Part shown: in pieces, positions 16,993-28,119 of the stretch
Numbering within the stretch: the first letter of the stretch is position 1
Layout of the letters: each line of letters opens with the position of its first letter
Assembly (NCBI GenBank): GCA_963920705.1
Contig: OY987226.1
Span: 12,588,501 to 12,652,500, forward strand
Source of the DNA: Odiellus spinosus
Taxonomy: Eukaryota > Arthropoda > Arachnida > Opiliones > Phalangiidae
Direction of reading: 5' to 3'
Length of the DNA stretch: 64,000 bases
Program-made: the position numbers and the translations under genes
The notes under the pieces: model-generated
Databases searched by the model: none
The model's input: the letters and a program-made list of their open reading frames with translations, nothing else
Told to the model about the DNA's origin: nothing

Positions 16993-18187
16993 ATCCTTCA
17001 ATATTTACCCAATTATCTGCTTTGGCAGTGAATTAGGTTGTCGGGAATAAAATGATTTGACGGGGAAATATATTGATACGTTTAGTCCAAAGGCGATACA
17101 ATTAAGTTGCGCTGACAAATTATTCGCCAGTCCGATCCTGATTTATTTTTACGAAATACTCCCAACAAATTCTGATGGGAAAATTTCCCTATTTTGGTAA
17201 TTAACGTTTTGATCCGAAAAGGAAAAAAAATGGCCACGGTGAATAAAATGGTTAAAACAAGGCCGTCTCTCGGTCGTTTATCTTTTAATAAATTGCTTTG
17301 AAGGGTTCGTTAAAGGTGTGGGTGCCGCCGGGGTCAGCTAATTTCTGAAGCGTGTTAAAACTCGCATAGAGCGCCTATATTATTATAACCAGGTATAATC
17401 GTGATTCTCCCCCAGTCAGGGCGTGATCAGCTTCGAGAAAAAGGGCTTCCGACTACTCCCAGATATTTTTACGCGTAACGTAGAATGTTTCGTATTAAAG
17501 GAAAAGTCTCGCGTAGAATTTAAATTTTCAAAGCTTCGGTAATAATATGATCGTGTAGACCTTAGTAAAAGCTTCAAGACCGTCTCAATCAATTAGAAAT
17601 CGGTCCACAAATAACAAAATTATGAAATTTTAAGGGGTGATTTTTGTGGTGACATCATATTTAATTTGAACTTTGAAAAGATCGTATAATGAATTTGAAT
17701 ATAATGAATTTGAACTCACGGCAAAATAGGTCTAAAAATAACGAAGTTACGAATTTTTTTATTTTTTAATTTGAAATTGTAGCAGTTCGTATATTAAATT
17801 TTGATGTAGCCCAAGTAAATACTTCAAAACGATACCAATTACATAAAGAAGTAATGAAGTTGTAAGAAATAATATTTATCTGATGACGTTATGAAGGAAA
17901 TTTTAGTTTAAAGTTTCATTTAACAGCGGTTGTTGAGCTCACCTATAATTCTGTTAAGAAATAAGTAATCTGTAGCATTAGTTTTTAGAATTCGTACTCG
18001 TCTATTTGAATTACAAATTTATAAATAAATTTCCATGATGACGTAATCATTATTAAAAAATACACTTTATTTTGGGCTGGTTTTGGTGCTCTTGGTCTCG
18101 TTTTGAAGCTCAAATAAAGATTTGATTCTGATGCTGCAAATGCAAATGAACTAATCAATATATAATCCTAATATTTAAATCAAAGTT

Positions 18188-18220
<33 letters not shown>

Positions 18221-18799
18221 CATGAAAACTCTTAAGTTCAGTATTTTTCGTGATATTTTCCCTTTGGTTAAAGGTGGATTATCTATTAATTTTTTTCGCG
18301 TTCCAGAAATAGTCTCGTGAATTATAAGGGGCGAATTATCCCCGGGTGCTATAACGCTTCATAACATTTTAGGCTTGGCGATGACATTAGGAAATTAGCC
18401 AAAGTTTTTCTATTATTTGACTCCTCCCCCTCTAGGATTATCTCCAAAGTGATTCGTTACGATTGAGAAAATACACTAATGAATACTTTTTACCAGTTTG
18501 GCTTAGTATTTTTATATTTAGTTTCAATCTAGGAAGAGACAAATTCCCACTGAAAATCCTGTCTTTTTTGTGGGACGTTTTGGCTTCTTCCTAGTTTGAA
18601 TCTTATAAAGTTTTTGGTAGTTTATTACTTTAAAACCTTCATATGTTCACGTAACTCTTTGGTTGTAGGTTTACCGTAAATTTTTGTTCTGTGATGTCAA
18701 GGAGGAATACGTTTTAGGGGGATTTTTCAGAGGGATATTATGTTTTTTTTTTTTTTTTTCAAGAATTATACCGGTAAATAGTAGACCCTTTAATTACTT
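16993..18799. other. Intergenic, no gene seen
   Basis: From about 17240 to 17520 the base composition is less biased than its surroundings and repeat-free, which could fit a regulatory or conserved non-coding block. A 29-base T tract occupies 18190-18218. No open frame with coding character and no RNA gene is visible. Confidence 0.45.
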
Positions 18800-20060
18800 A
18801 TAAAATCACTCGTTAAAGAATATTCCGCCACTGATAGAAATCGAGCTAAAACCCAAAATGACCCCTTTCTTGAAATGGCCGTAACTTTTCTATACTATCA
18901 CCAAGGCGTAAACTGATATCACCATTAGAAAGAAGACATTCCTTACATTAATTTAATATAATAAAATTGACATGAGCCACTCGTTAAAGATTATTCCGCC
19001 ACTGATAGAAATCGAGCTAAAACCCAAAAATGACCCTTTTTTTTAAATGACCGTAACATTTCTATACTATCACCAAGGCGGAAACTGATAGCACCATTAG
19101 AAAGAAGGCATTCCCTAGATTAATTTAAAATAATCAAATTGACATGAGCCACTTGTTAAAGATTATTCCGCCACTGATAGAAATCGAGCTAAAACCCAAA
19201 AATGACCCCTTTTTTTGAAATGGCCGTAACATTTCTATACTATCACCAAGGCGGAAACTGATAGCACCATTAGAAAGAAGACATTCCCTAGATTGATTTA
19301 ATATAATAAAATTGACATGAGCCACTAGTTAAAGATTATTCCGCCACTGATAGAAATCGAGCTAAAACCCAAAAAGACCCTTTTTTTTAAATGACCGTAA
19401 TTTTTCTATACTATCAACAAGGCGTAAACTGATAGCACCATTAGAAACAAGGCATTACCTAGATTAATTTAAAATAATAAAATTGACATGAGCCACTCGT
19501 TAAAGATTATTCCGCCACTGATAGAAATCGAACTCAATTCCAAAAATGACCCCTTTTTTGAAATGGCCGTAACATTTCTATACTATCACCAAGGCGGAAA
19601 CTGATAGCACCATTAGAAAGAAGACATTCCCTAGATTAATTTAATATAATAAAATTGACATGAGCCACTAGTTAAAGATTATTCCGCCACTGATAGAAAT
19701 CGAGCTAAAACCCAAAAAGACCCTTTTTTTTAAATGACCGTAATTTTTCTATACTATCAACAAGGCGTAAACTGATAGCACCATTAGAAACAAGGCATTA
19801 CCTAGATTAATTTAAAATAATAAAATTGACATGAGCCACTCGTTAAAGATTATTCCGCCACTGATAGAAATCGAACTCAATTCCAAAAATGACCCCTTTT
19901 TTGAAATGGCCGAAATTTTTCTATACTATCACCAAGGCGTAAACTGATCGCACCCTCGGATCGCACCATAGGAAAGATGGCATTTCCTACATTAATTTAA
20001 AATAATAAAATTTACATGAGCCATTTTAAAGATTTTTTCCGCCACTAATAGAAATCGAGC
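18800..20060 (+). repeat. ~172-bp tandem repeat, about seven copies, with dimeric higher order
   Basis: The unit contains ATTCCGCCACTGATAGAAAT, TTTCTATACTATCACCAAGG and ATTAGAAAGAAGACATTCC and restarts near 18806, 18978, 19150, 19324, 19496, 19669, 19842 and (decayed) 20030. Copies at ~19324 and ~19669 share private variants (ATCAACAAGGCG, GAAACAAGGCATTACC), as do those at ~19150 and ~19496. The array therefore also repeats as a ~345-bp dimer. Confidence 0.9.
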
Positions 20061-20142
20061 AAAAATTCAGGTTGACCACATTGTCCTATATTCGCAACTT
20101 TGTTAATTAGCTACGAATTACCTCGAATCTTTTTTTAATCGA

Positions 20143-20527
20143 AGGGAGAATGCAACATAAGTGATTTTTATTGATTCCTTAGCCTTTAAATATCTCTAAT
20201 CCACCAGTAATAAAATTAACAAACTAATAAACTACAAATCATTTTAAACTTACCAGAAAAATAGATCCTGAATTTCTACGCGTTGATGGGTCTGCGACCG
20301 TCGTTGAAACGAGATCTCCATGAGACTTCCAATATCATTTGATTGGTCGCTTACACTTCAATGGTAAGAAATTCGGGATCTCGTTGAATCCAACTAAGCC
20401 TCCTTTCCGGGTAAGTTTCAGATTTATTTATAGTTTAATGTTGGTTTGTAATCTTGGTGGATTAGGAATATTTAAACGATAAGGAATCAATTAAAAATCC
20501 CGTTGTAAGGTTGCATTCCCCCTTTTT
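20143..20527. mobile_element. TTAA foldback element, subfamily A (diverged copy)
   Basis: It starts AGGGAGAATGCAAC and ends GTTGCATTCCCCC, with inverted arms containing AATCCACCAGTAA and a central palindromic part around 20280-20400. It matches the copies at 35182, 36821 and 45146 but its ends are worn. Confidence 0.8.
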
Positions 20528-23500
20528 AAGTTTTTTCAACAAATTTAAAAGTCCATATCGATTAGTTTCCAAAGTCTAGTATCGGAACATTACATAAATT
20601 AACAGGTTTCGTAGAAAATTCAATCCCATGATTTTCCAATAATCATAATTAACGTTTAACAATTTACGAGATGGCATGATCATTCTTCAACCCTCGTATC
20701 ATTAATTAATATATTGTTTCCATCAAACTTTCCTCGCGTGATTTGCCAATGTTACTCGCCCCTTGACATGTACGATCTAATATTTAAAGAGTGTTTATTG
20801 CTTAAATTTTCATAAACATAAACCAGAATTTCCCCATATACTTGTAAAAGGCTGGAAAATGGATTATGATCCATTTCTCTTTACTCCGAATGCTCGAGCC
20901 ACCCCTTTCCGTTTCAAACTATTGTACGCAACGCGTACAAAAGGTACTAAGCTATATAGGAAGGTGTGAATTTTCTGACAAACTTCTCTCCCTCCTCCAA
21001 CATAATCTTCATTGACTGAAATAAACCAAACAGTAATGTATTAAGTTTTGGCGCGCGCGCATTCTCTGTCTGTTTCTGCTTTCCACCTGGCGCGTGATTA
21101 AATTGAGTCGGCTGCTTATCGTTGGCACGTGCGAATGGTATTGCGAGCGCGCCAATCCTAGCGTAACCTTTCTCTTTTCCCGCCTTTTCTCCCGTTTCTA
21201 GCTGTAAGGTGGGGTATCGTGTTAGACGCTAATTATCGTTGCTCTATTTCTGTTTCTAGTTGAGAGAAATTATGGAACTGCCGAGGAATTGTTTATTTTT
21301 ACAGATAATGGCCATTAATAAGCGGGAACTCGTTTCCCCTACCCCCTACTACTGGCGGGATTTTAGCCAAAAGCGCGGGAGTTTTCGGGGATAATTAAAT
21401 TGCGTTCTTCAATAATTTATTAGTAGAACCCCCCTTTAACCTCATCCCTCCCTCGAATATAGCTGTACGTTGTAAGGATTTTTTTTTGGCCAGCTTCTAT
21501 ATGTTATTCCTAATGGATTGAACTGGCTGTTAAGCCTCGGCGTGATTTACCGGGCACATATTAACAACTACTTTGTATTCCCAGACGGTAAATTGGCGCC
21601 ATTTTTAGGAGGAAAACCCCCGTTTACTCTTCCCGTTTCTAAGCTGAATTTCTGTTTTTCTGGGTTTTGTATGGAATTTGGCTTTGACCTTGAACATTAA
21701 TTTTACAAATCACGATGTTTTCAGTGAATTTAAAAGAAATGTTAATAATAAACTTCTTAATATTTCTTTTAGTATTCGAATATATTGAATTACACTATTT
21801 TGTTTCTCCGAATCGTGTCTAAAACTCTTAGAAATAATTTTAAATTATATTATTAGTATCTACAGAATGACGGATTAAATCTACAAATAAAACACAATTA
21901 AACCAAAAGTAGCTAACTTTAAATTTAATAAAACCCCATACGATTTCTTATGCCCGCAAAAAGTTAAAAGTTGACCACCCCTTGTTCTTCTCTACAGATT
22001 TTTGTGCAAGTTAGTGGTTCAATCTTTATGGGGATATTCCCTAAAAATGAATTTTAGGACCTATTTCCCTTCTGTTTTCGGAAAGATCGTTAAAAAACGA
22101 TTCAAAATATATGTACATGTCTTAGAAAAGAACTACAGAAACAGTAAAAATACATATTTTAAAACCGTCATTTTCGAAATTAAAATTCCCCACAATAATA
22201 CGTCATCACTATTCTCGCGTGGCCGAGTAACCACGTCATATATTAAAAAAAATGATCAATTTTTTGACATTTTGAAGTTAAGAATGCGTCAACCCCCAAA
22301 GGTATAAAATTTTCCCTATGGAGTTTTATAATATTATGATAAAACTAAAATTTTATTCCAAAAAATGGTGACAGCCTCCCTTTAAGTTTGTGTTCGTGGT
22401 TTAACACGTCTCTGATTTTATTATGCATAGCGTATACATACACAAAATTACAATCTTGAATTGGACCAAAATTTCCATCTGACCGATGGTTTTTATATGA
22501 TAATTTAGAACCCTCGAATGGTTGTATCTATCTTATATAAAAGGGATCAGCTCTAAGGTGGCACTCACTTTTCAACTAAGCGTTTTCATAAAACGGTGTC
22601 CCATATAAACCTTACTCTCTCGTTCTTATATACGTATCCCTAAAACCCATCAAGGTAATGAAAATCTGCGAAGAGGGGACGGAAGTTAACCCTCTAAGGG
22701 GGAGTGTCAAGTAAATCGGTGGAAAACTACAAGGGGGCTCTAAACCCCCCTCGTTAAAACTGGAGTCCATAATTTATTAAAGTAATCGTGGGGACAAAGT
22801 TTTTGGCTACTCGTAAATATCGAACCATCTACACAGTCTCTTTTGTGTCCACGCGTCTATTACGAATATTAGGTATATAGCTGTTGAAGGTTTAAAATGG
22901 TTATATATATCCCATTTTAAGTTTGCAATCCGTAGGTATAGTTGAGCTTTAGCATTTAAAGTATAGAGTAAAATTTAGGCTTAACAACGTGTACCGAAGA
23001 GCGAACTTGGTTTGATATTTTATCCGCTTTAAATTGGTAGTATGTAGGAAGCTACGCAACCCGTTTTATCTATGACTTGTTTACTCAAAGATAAATTAAG
23101 CCTATATTTCCGGACGAAGTCAAATCCTAACCCGCTCTCCCTAAACTCGCCTTCATTCGGAATTATTTCGTGTACATAAACTTTAAACTTATGGCCTAAT
23201 TATACTGACCGTTTCGGTAAACGACCCTAGCTATCTTATGGCCGCCTTTGATAGCGTTATTCGTATAATATGATTGGAAAACGTTTCAATACTTGCCCCT
23301 CTTGGCGTAGAAATAGTCTATTACGAAACCTACAGTAGCTTTACCCAACGTTCTATGATACCCTAGGGTTTATTTAAGCCTCGGCTTCAGTAACGAGTTA
23401 TCTGGGGTTTTAATATATTGAATCGGGCGTCGCCTCGTGATGAAGTTCTCGCGGTACGGTCCGTTCGTTCGCTGACGTATTAGCTGTCGGTCTTGTAGTT

Positions 23501-24871
23501 GAGATGTGTCGTCTGCCTACGTTGCCCGACCGCTCGAAGTTTCTCCTCCCTCAACTCAGAACTCGGGCTCGACACCTAACAACCGACAAAGGCAATTAAG
23601 GCTAAATCACGGACGGACGGACATGGTATAGGCCTTTTTGCACGAGGCACGTCTGTCGGCCCGCGGTTTTGGGCTCTCTCTCGAAAAAAATGAGATGATT
23701 TAAAATTAGGAAAGCCACTTATCGTAATTCGTATGTCGTACGCTGTTGGGTTTGGGATATGGAATAAGTGGAACAGGGAAGGGTTTTAATTTTATTTGAT
23801 TCTCTTCTATAGTATTGTTATTTAATTGTTACGCTATTTTGGTTGGGGGTGTTACTTCGTAGTTTTCAGCTACAATCAAAATCATTTGGAAATTTCTGCA
23901 CGTACATAGGCCTAGTTAGACTTCCTTAGTGAAAAAAACCTGAGGAAATTAGCTTTGTAAGAGCTGTAATTTAATTCCAATTCTGATGCTAAATCGCTGT
24001 TACTTTATTTGATAACTTTAGAGTGAGAGTAAACTTGGAAAATTTTGTGTTAAAGAAGTTTTGTGTAATTTTAGGTTTTGTTTTAAAAGTATATGGTTAA
24101 TTGAGATTTGTTTTAGGAAGTCTTGGGAATTTAAAATATTGGGATTAGGAGGTCATTGATTATAACTTGAAAAGCTAGGCAGTTTGAGATAATATGAAAA
24201 TATTATTTTCATTTAAATTATTAGTCTTGCAATAAAATTATTTACGGAAAAGCTAATAAACAAATATATAATACGGATAACCATATACGTTAATAAATTT
24301 AGTGATGATACTGAAGTGTTTTGAAACTAGTACGTATTTTTAAATAAAAATTATTTTACACTTAACTAGGTACTTAACCATGCCTGGTACCCTTGCTAAA
24401 AAAACGTTGCCCCTGAATAGGCCTCAAAGAATTCTTCGTGAGCTCTTGTTAGACCTTTCTTGCTCTTAAGATTTGTTTTAGAGGTGTTAAAGAAGTTGTT
24501 AAATCCTCTTGGAGACCTCTGGCTTTTCAAAATTTAATGCATTTAAATTTAGAGAAAGCTAGACCTTAGGGAGAAAATTCGCCATATATTTGCTATAAGC
24601 CCCTGTAAAAGTGTTCCAACCTCTGCGCACTCTTGCGCAAAGTGAAGCTTACATATAGGGACAAAGTTTCCTCATAGATTTACCATTGAACGCCTATAGA
24701 AATGTTTTATGTCACGGGGTTTCGCGTTCAGATACCTAGGCCCCTCTTCTAGTGACGCGTTCGTTGCCTGGGAACGAACGTGGAGGCAACTAAGGCTGAT
24801 CAAGGGATTCCTAATTTCTTTTGTTATAGACTATCAAGTGTAAATACTTGTATATTTTAACTAGATATTCT
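20528..24871. other. Intergenic, low-repeat region with GC-richer islands
   Basis: No gene recognised. Two stretches stand out by CpG content: 21040-21390 (GGCGCGCGCG, CACGTG) and 23390-23700 (multiple CGTTCG, GACGGACGGAC words). They could be promoters or enhancers of unseen transcripts or of TBX20, which lies 3-6 kb away on the other strand. A partial TTAA-type element is listed separately at 22140-22385. Confidence 0.4.
22140..22385. mobile_element. Partial TTAA element, subfamily C
   Basis: It ends AAATGGTGACAGCCTCCCTTTAA, the inverse of the GGCTGTCAC end of the copy at 39360-39700, and contains the shared TACGTCAT and GGTATAAAATTTT words. The left end is not preserved. Confidence 0.55.
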
Positions 24872-24994
24872 GACGTAATTAGCCGTGGTTTAATCAGATT
24901 TAACCGAGGTTTACATAGCCTTCTCAGTTCAATAAATCTCAGTTAATTGTGATTAAACTTCGGTTAAATCTGATTAAACCGGCTAGTTACGCCT
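24872..24994. mobile_element. 123-bp foldback element
   Basis: The left arm (TTAGCCGTGGTTTAATCAG, ATTTAACCGAGGTTTA) and the right arm (TAAACTTCGGTTAAAT, CTGATTAAACCGGCTAGTTA) are imperfect inverted copies of ~40 bp around a short centre. No coding capacity. Confidence 0.75.
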
Positions 24995-25813
24995 CATCTG
25001 AAGAGGGTATAATTTTACTATTGATAAACTTGCTTTAATGCTCCTCCCATTTATAAAAGGGACCATTAAGTATGTTAGGTAATAAAACATTAGTTCATTC
25101 AGAGCAAAGCGACTTTTAGAATGGCGACTATATTTAAACAAAAACAACAAATTTATCTGGCGACGTTTTTTTTTAATTTAACAGAACCATAACATTATGA
25201 AACTTGTTCGCTTAATTTATAGTACCTTTCGAAACAATGAATATACAAATTAGCGCCCTTAATTAACATTAATCTTTAAATAATATTAATGTTAATTTTC
25301 GCGAAGGTTCGCCTATAGTATACTCGGATTTCTATCTACAAAAACAATCCGTATTATTTAAGACATTTTTTAAATACTTAATACATGAACCGAAAAAAAA
25401 TTTTTTTTTGTTTCTTTTGTTGTGTAGCGAAACTTTTTAAAGCGATACATTATTTACAATTTTTTAGTTTTTTTAAATAATCTGTTTTCATTTATAAATT
25501 AGAAATTTTTAGTTTTATGAAAAAACGTTTTTTAAAACTTAAAAACCTTTCTAAGCGTGTATTTTTTTATTTTTTGCAGAAAGTACCTATGGATTATTTT
25601 AAAACTTATCCATTAATTATTTTATTTACCGTATTTAAAAACTCTAGTATACTTTCATAAACCTATATTAATTATTTTTAATTAAGTAGAATTTAATATA
25701 TTTTTAAACGAGTATTTTACCTTTGGGGCTGTTCATTTAAATACACAAATTGTAGGAATGACTTTTTATGAAGTGAGACACAAATATATAATTTTAGGAA
25801 TTAGATTAAACTT
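24995..25813. other. AT-rich intergenic DNA
   Basis: Very AT-rich sequence leading into the satellite array. No gene or discrete element was recognised. Confidence 0.5.
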
Positions 25814-27240
25814 AAATCTAGTTTTTAAAATATTTTAAATTATTTCTAGTTTTTAAAATATTTTAAATTATTTCTAGTTTTTAAAATATTTTAAATTATT
25901 TCTAGTTTTTAAAATATTTTAAATTATTTCTAGTTTTTAAAATATTTTAAATTATTTCTAGTTTTTAAAATATTTTAAATTATTTCTAGTTTTTAAAATA
26001 TTTTAAATTATTTCTAGTTTTTAAAATATTTTAAATTATTTCTAGTTTTTAAAATATTTTAAATTATTTCTAGTTTTTAAAATATTTTAAATTATTTCTA
26101 GTTTTTAAAATATTTTAAATTATTTCTAGTTTTTAAAATATTTTAAATTATTTCTAGTTTTTAAAATATTTTAAATTATTTCTAGTTTTTAAAATATTTT
26201 AAATTATTTCTAGTTTTTAAAATATTTTAAATTATTTCTAGTTTTTAAAATATTTTAAATTATTTCTAGTTTTTAAAATATTTTAAATTATTTCTAGTTT
26301 TTAAAATATTTTAAATTATTTCTAGTTTTTAAAATATTTTAAATTATTTCTAGTTTTTAAAATATTTTAAATTATTTCTAGTTTTTAAAATATTTTAAAT
26401 TATTTCTAGTTTTTAAAATATTTTAAATTATTTCTAGTTTTTAAAATATTTTAAATTATTTCTAGTTTTTAAATATTTTAAATTATTTCTAGTTTTTAAA
26501 ATATTTTAAATTTCTAGTTTTTAAAATATTTTAAATTTCTAGTTTTTAAAATATTTTAAATTTCTAGTTTTTAAAATATTTTAAATTTCTAGTTTTTAAA
26601 ATATTTTAAATTTCTAGTTTTTAAAATATTTTAAATTTCTAGTTTTTAAAATATTTTAAATTTCTAGTTTTTAAAATATTTTAAATTTCTAGTTTTTAAA
26701 ATATTTTAAATTTCTAGTTTTTAAAATATTTTAAATTTCTAGTTTTTAAAATATTTTAAATTTCTAGTTTTTAAAATATTTTAAATTTCTAGTTTTTAAA
26801 ATATTTTAAATTTCTAGTTTTTAAAATATTTTAAATTATTTCTAGTTTTTAAAATATTTTAAATTATTTCTAGTTTTTAAAATATTTTAAATTATTTCTA
26901 GTTTTTAAAATATTTTAAATTATTTCTAGTTTTTAAAATATTTTAAATTATTTCTAGTTTTTAAAATATTTTAAATTATTTCTAGTTTTTAAAAATTTTT
27001 AAATTATTTCTAGTTTTTAAAAATTTTTAAATTTTGATCTATTCTTAAAAATTTTTAAATTTTGATCTATTCTTAAAATTTTTAAATTAGGTCTAGTTTT
27101 TAAAAATTTTAAATTTAGATCTATTTTTAAATTTGGATCTAGTTCTCAAAATTTTTAAAATTAGATCTTTTTTTAAAGTTAGGTCTAGTTTTTAAAATTT
27201 TTAAAGTTAGGTCTAGTTTTTAAAAAATTTAAAATTAGAT
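25814..27240. repeat. AT satellite of 28-bp and 25-bp units
   Basis: The unit is TTTCTAGTTTTTAAAATATT plus TTAAATTA, holding the 16-bp perfect palindrome TTTAAAATATTTTAAA. From ~25830 to 26505 the unit is 28 bp (about 24 copies). From ~26505 to 26830 it is 25 bp, lacking ATT (about 13 copies). From 26830 to 27000 it is 28 bp again, then it decays through 27240. It sits just past the 3' end of TBX20. Confidence 0.95.
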
Positions 27241-27298
27241 TTAATTTTATTTAAAATTCACTATGTTTATATATATTTAACAATTCAAATCCTAAATA

Positions 27299-27304
27299 TT
27301 TATT
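27299..27304 (-). terminator. TBX20: Candidate TBX20 poly(A) signal
   Basis: AATAAA on the minus strand, about 480 bases after the TBX20 stop codon and just before the AT satellite. Inferred as the likely 3' processing signal. Confidence 0.35.
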
Positions 27305-27784
27305 CTAGAACATTTCTCCATTAGACCAAAAAAATTGATAAAAAGATCTCACTTCATGAAAAATAGTTCCCATAAGTTGCATTTCAATATAGCTACCAAT
27401 TTTTCGATACCGAAACTTAAAATTCGCGAAGCTTAGACGTGAAATTTTGGATTTTTTTATGCCACTGTTCTTTAAAACTAAGTGCTGTTGGTATTAGTTT
27501 ATTCACCAAACCAAATAGATTAACCTGGAAAGGCTATATAGGAAATTTCTTTCTTGTACAGAATCATATTTTATAGGTCTCATAGGTACATAAGGGGGGA
27601 TAACCGGGATAGTGGGGAAAACTGCTGCGAACCAGTTGTGAATTTTACAATCCTTATCCTAAAGTTTGTGAGGAACCGTTTTTAGTTTTTTTTTTCTCCA
27701 AATTTTATCGCGAGAGCACCAATTTAATTTTGAATTTAGAAATTCTTTCAAAATGTTGTATTTGTTTAATATTGAAGTTTTCAA

Positions 27785-28119
27785 TTAACCGTGTGGCGTT
27801 AGATTACTACCACCACTATCGCAGGTATTTTCGGGCGAGTCTTTTGAACTCGAAGCCTGTTGTAAGATTCTGGGATGAAGATAAGGGTGAAATTTAACCC
27901 CGGGGTACATTCCGGACGAGGTCAGTTGAAATCGAGAGTTGTACAAACTCGCTGGGCTGGACAATTGGCCGCTAGAGGCTACGGACATTGGGGTAAAAGG
28001 CATAGTAGCGACGGGACGAGGGGGAACGCCCGGCGTACCCCCGCTATTTGATCCCATGGAACCAGCGGGGCTAGGACTGTTGCTCATGCTACCAATGGGG
28101 CTAGATGATGGTCCCATAC
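27785..28119 (-). CDS. TBX20: TBX20 last exon
   Basis: A 335-bp exon, phase 1 in, acceptor ATATAG, stop TAA at 27787-27785. Ser-, Gly- and Pro-rich ([19 protein letters not shown]), then [19 protein letters not shown] and [10 protein letters not shown] at the end. The aromatic/His block sits where vertebrate TBX20 has its FHMPRYHHYFQQ segment. Confidence 0.88.
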
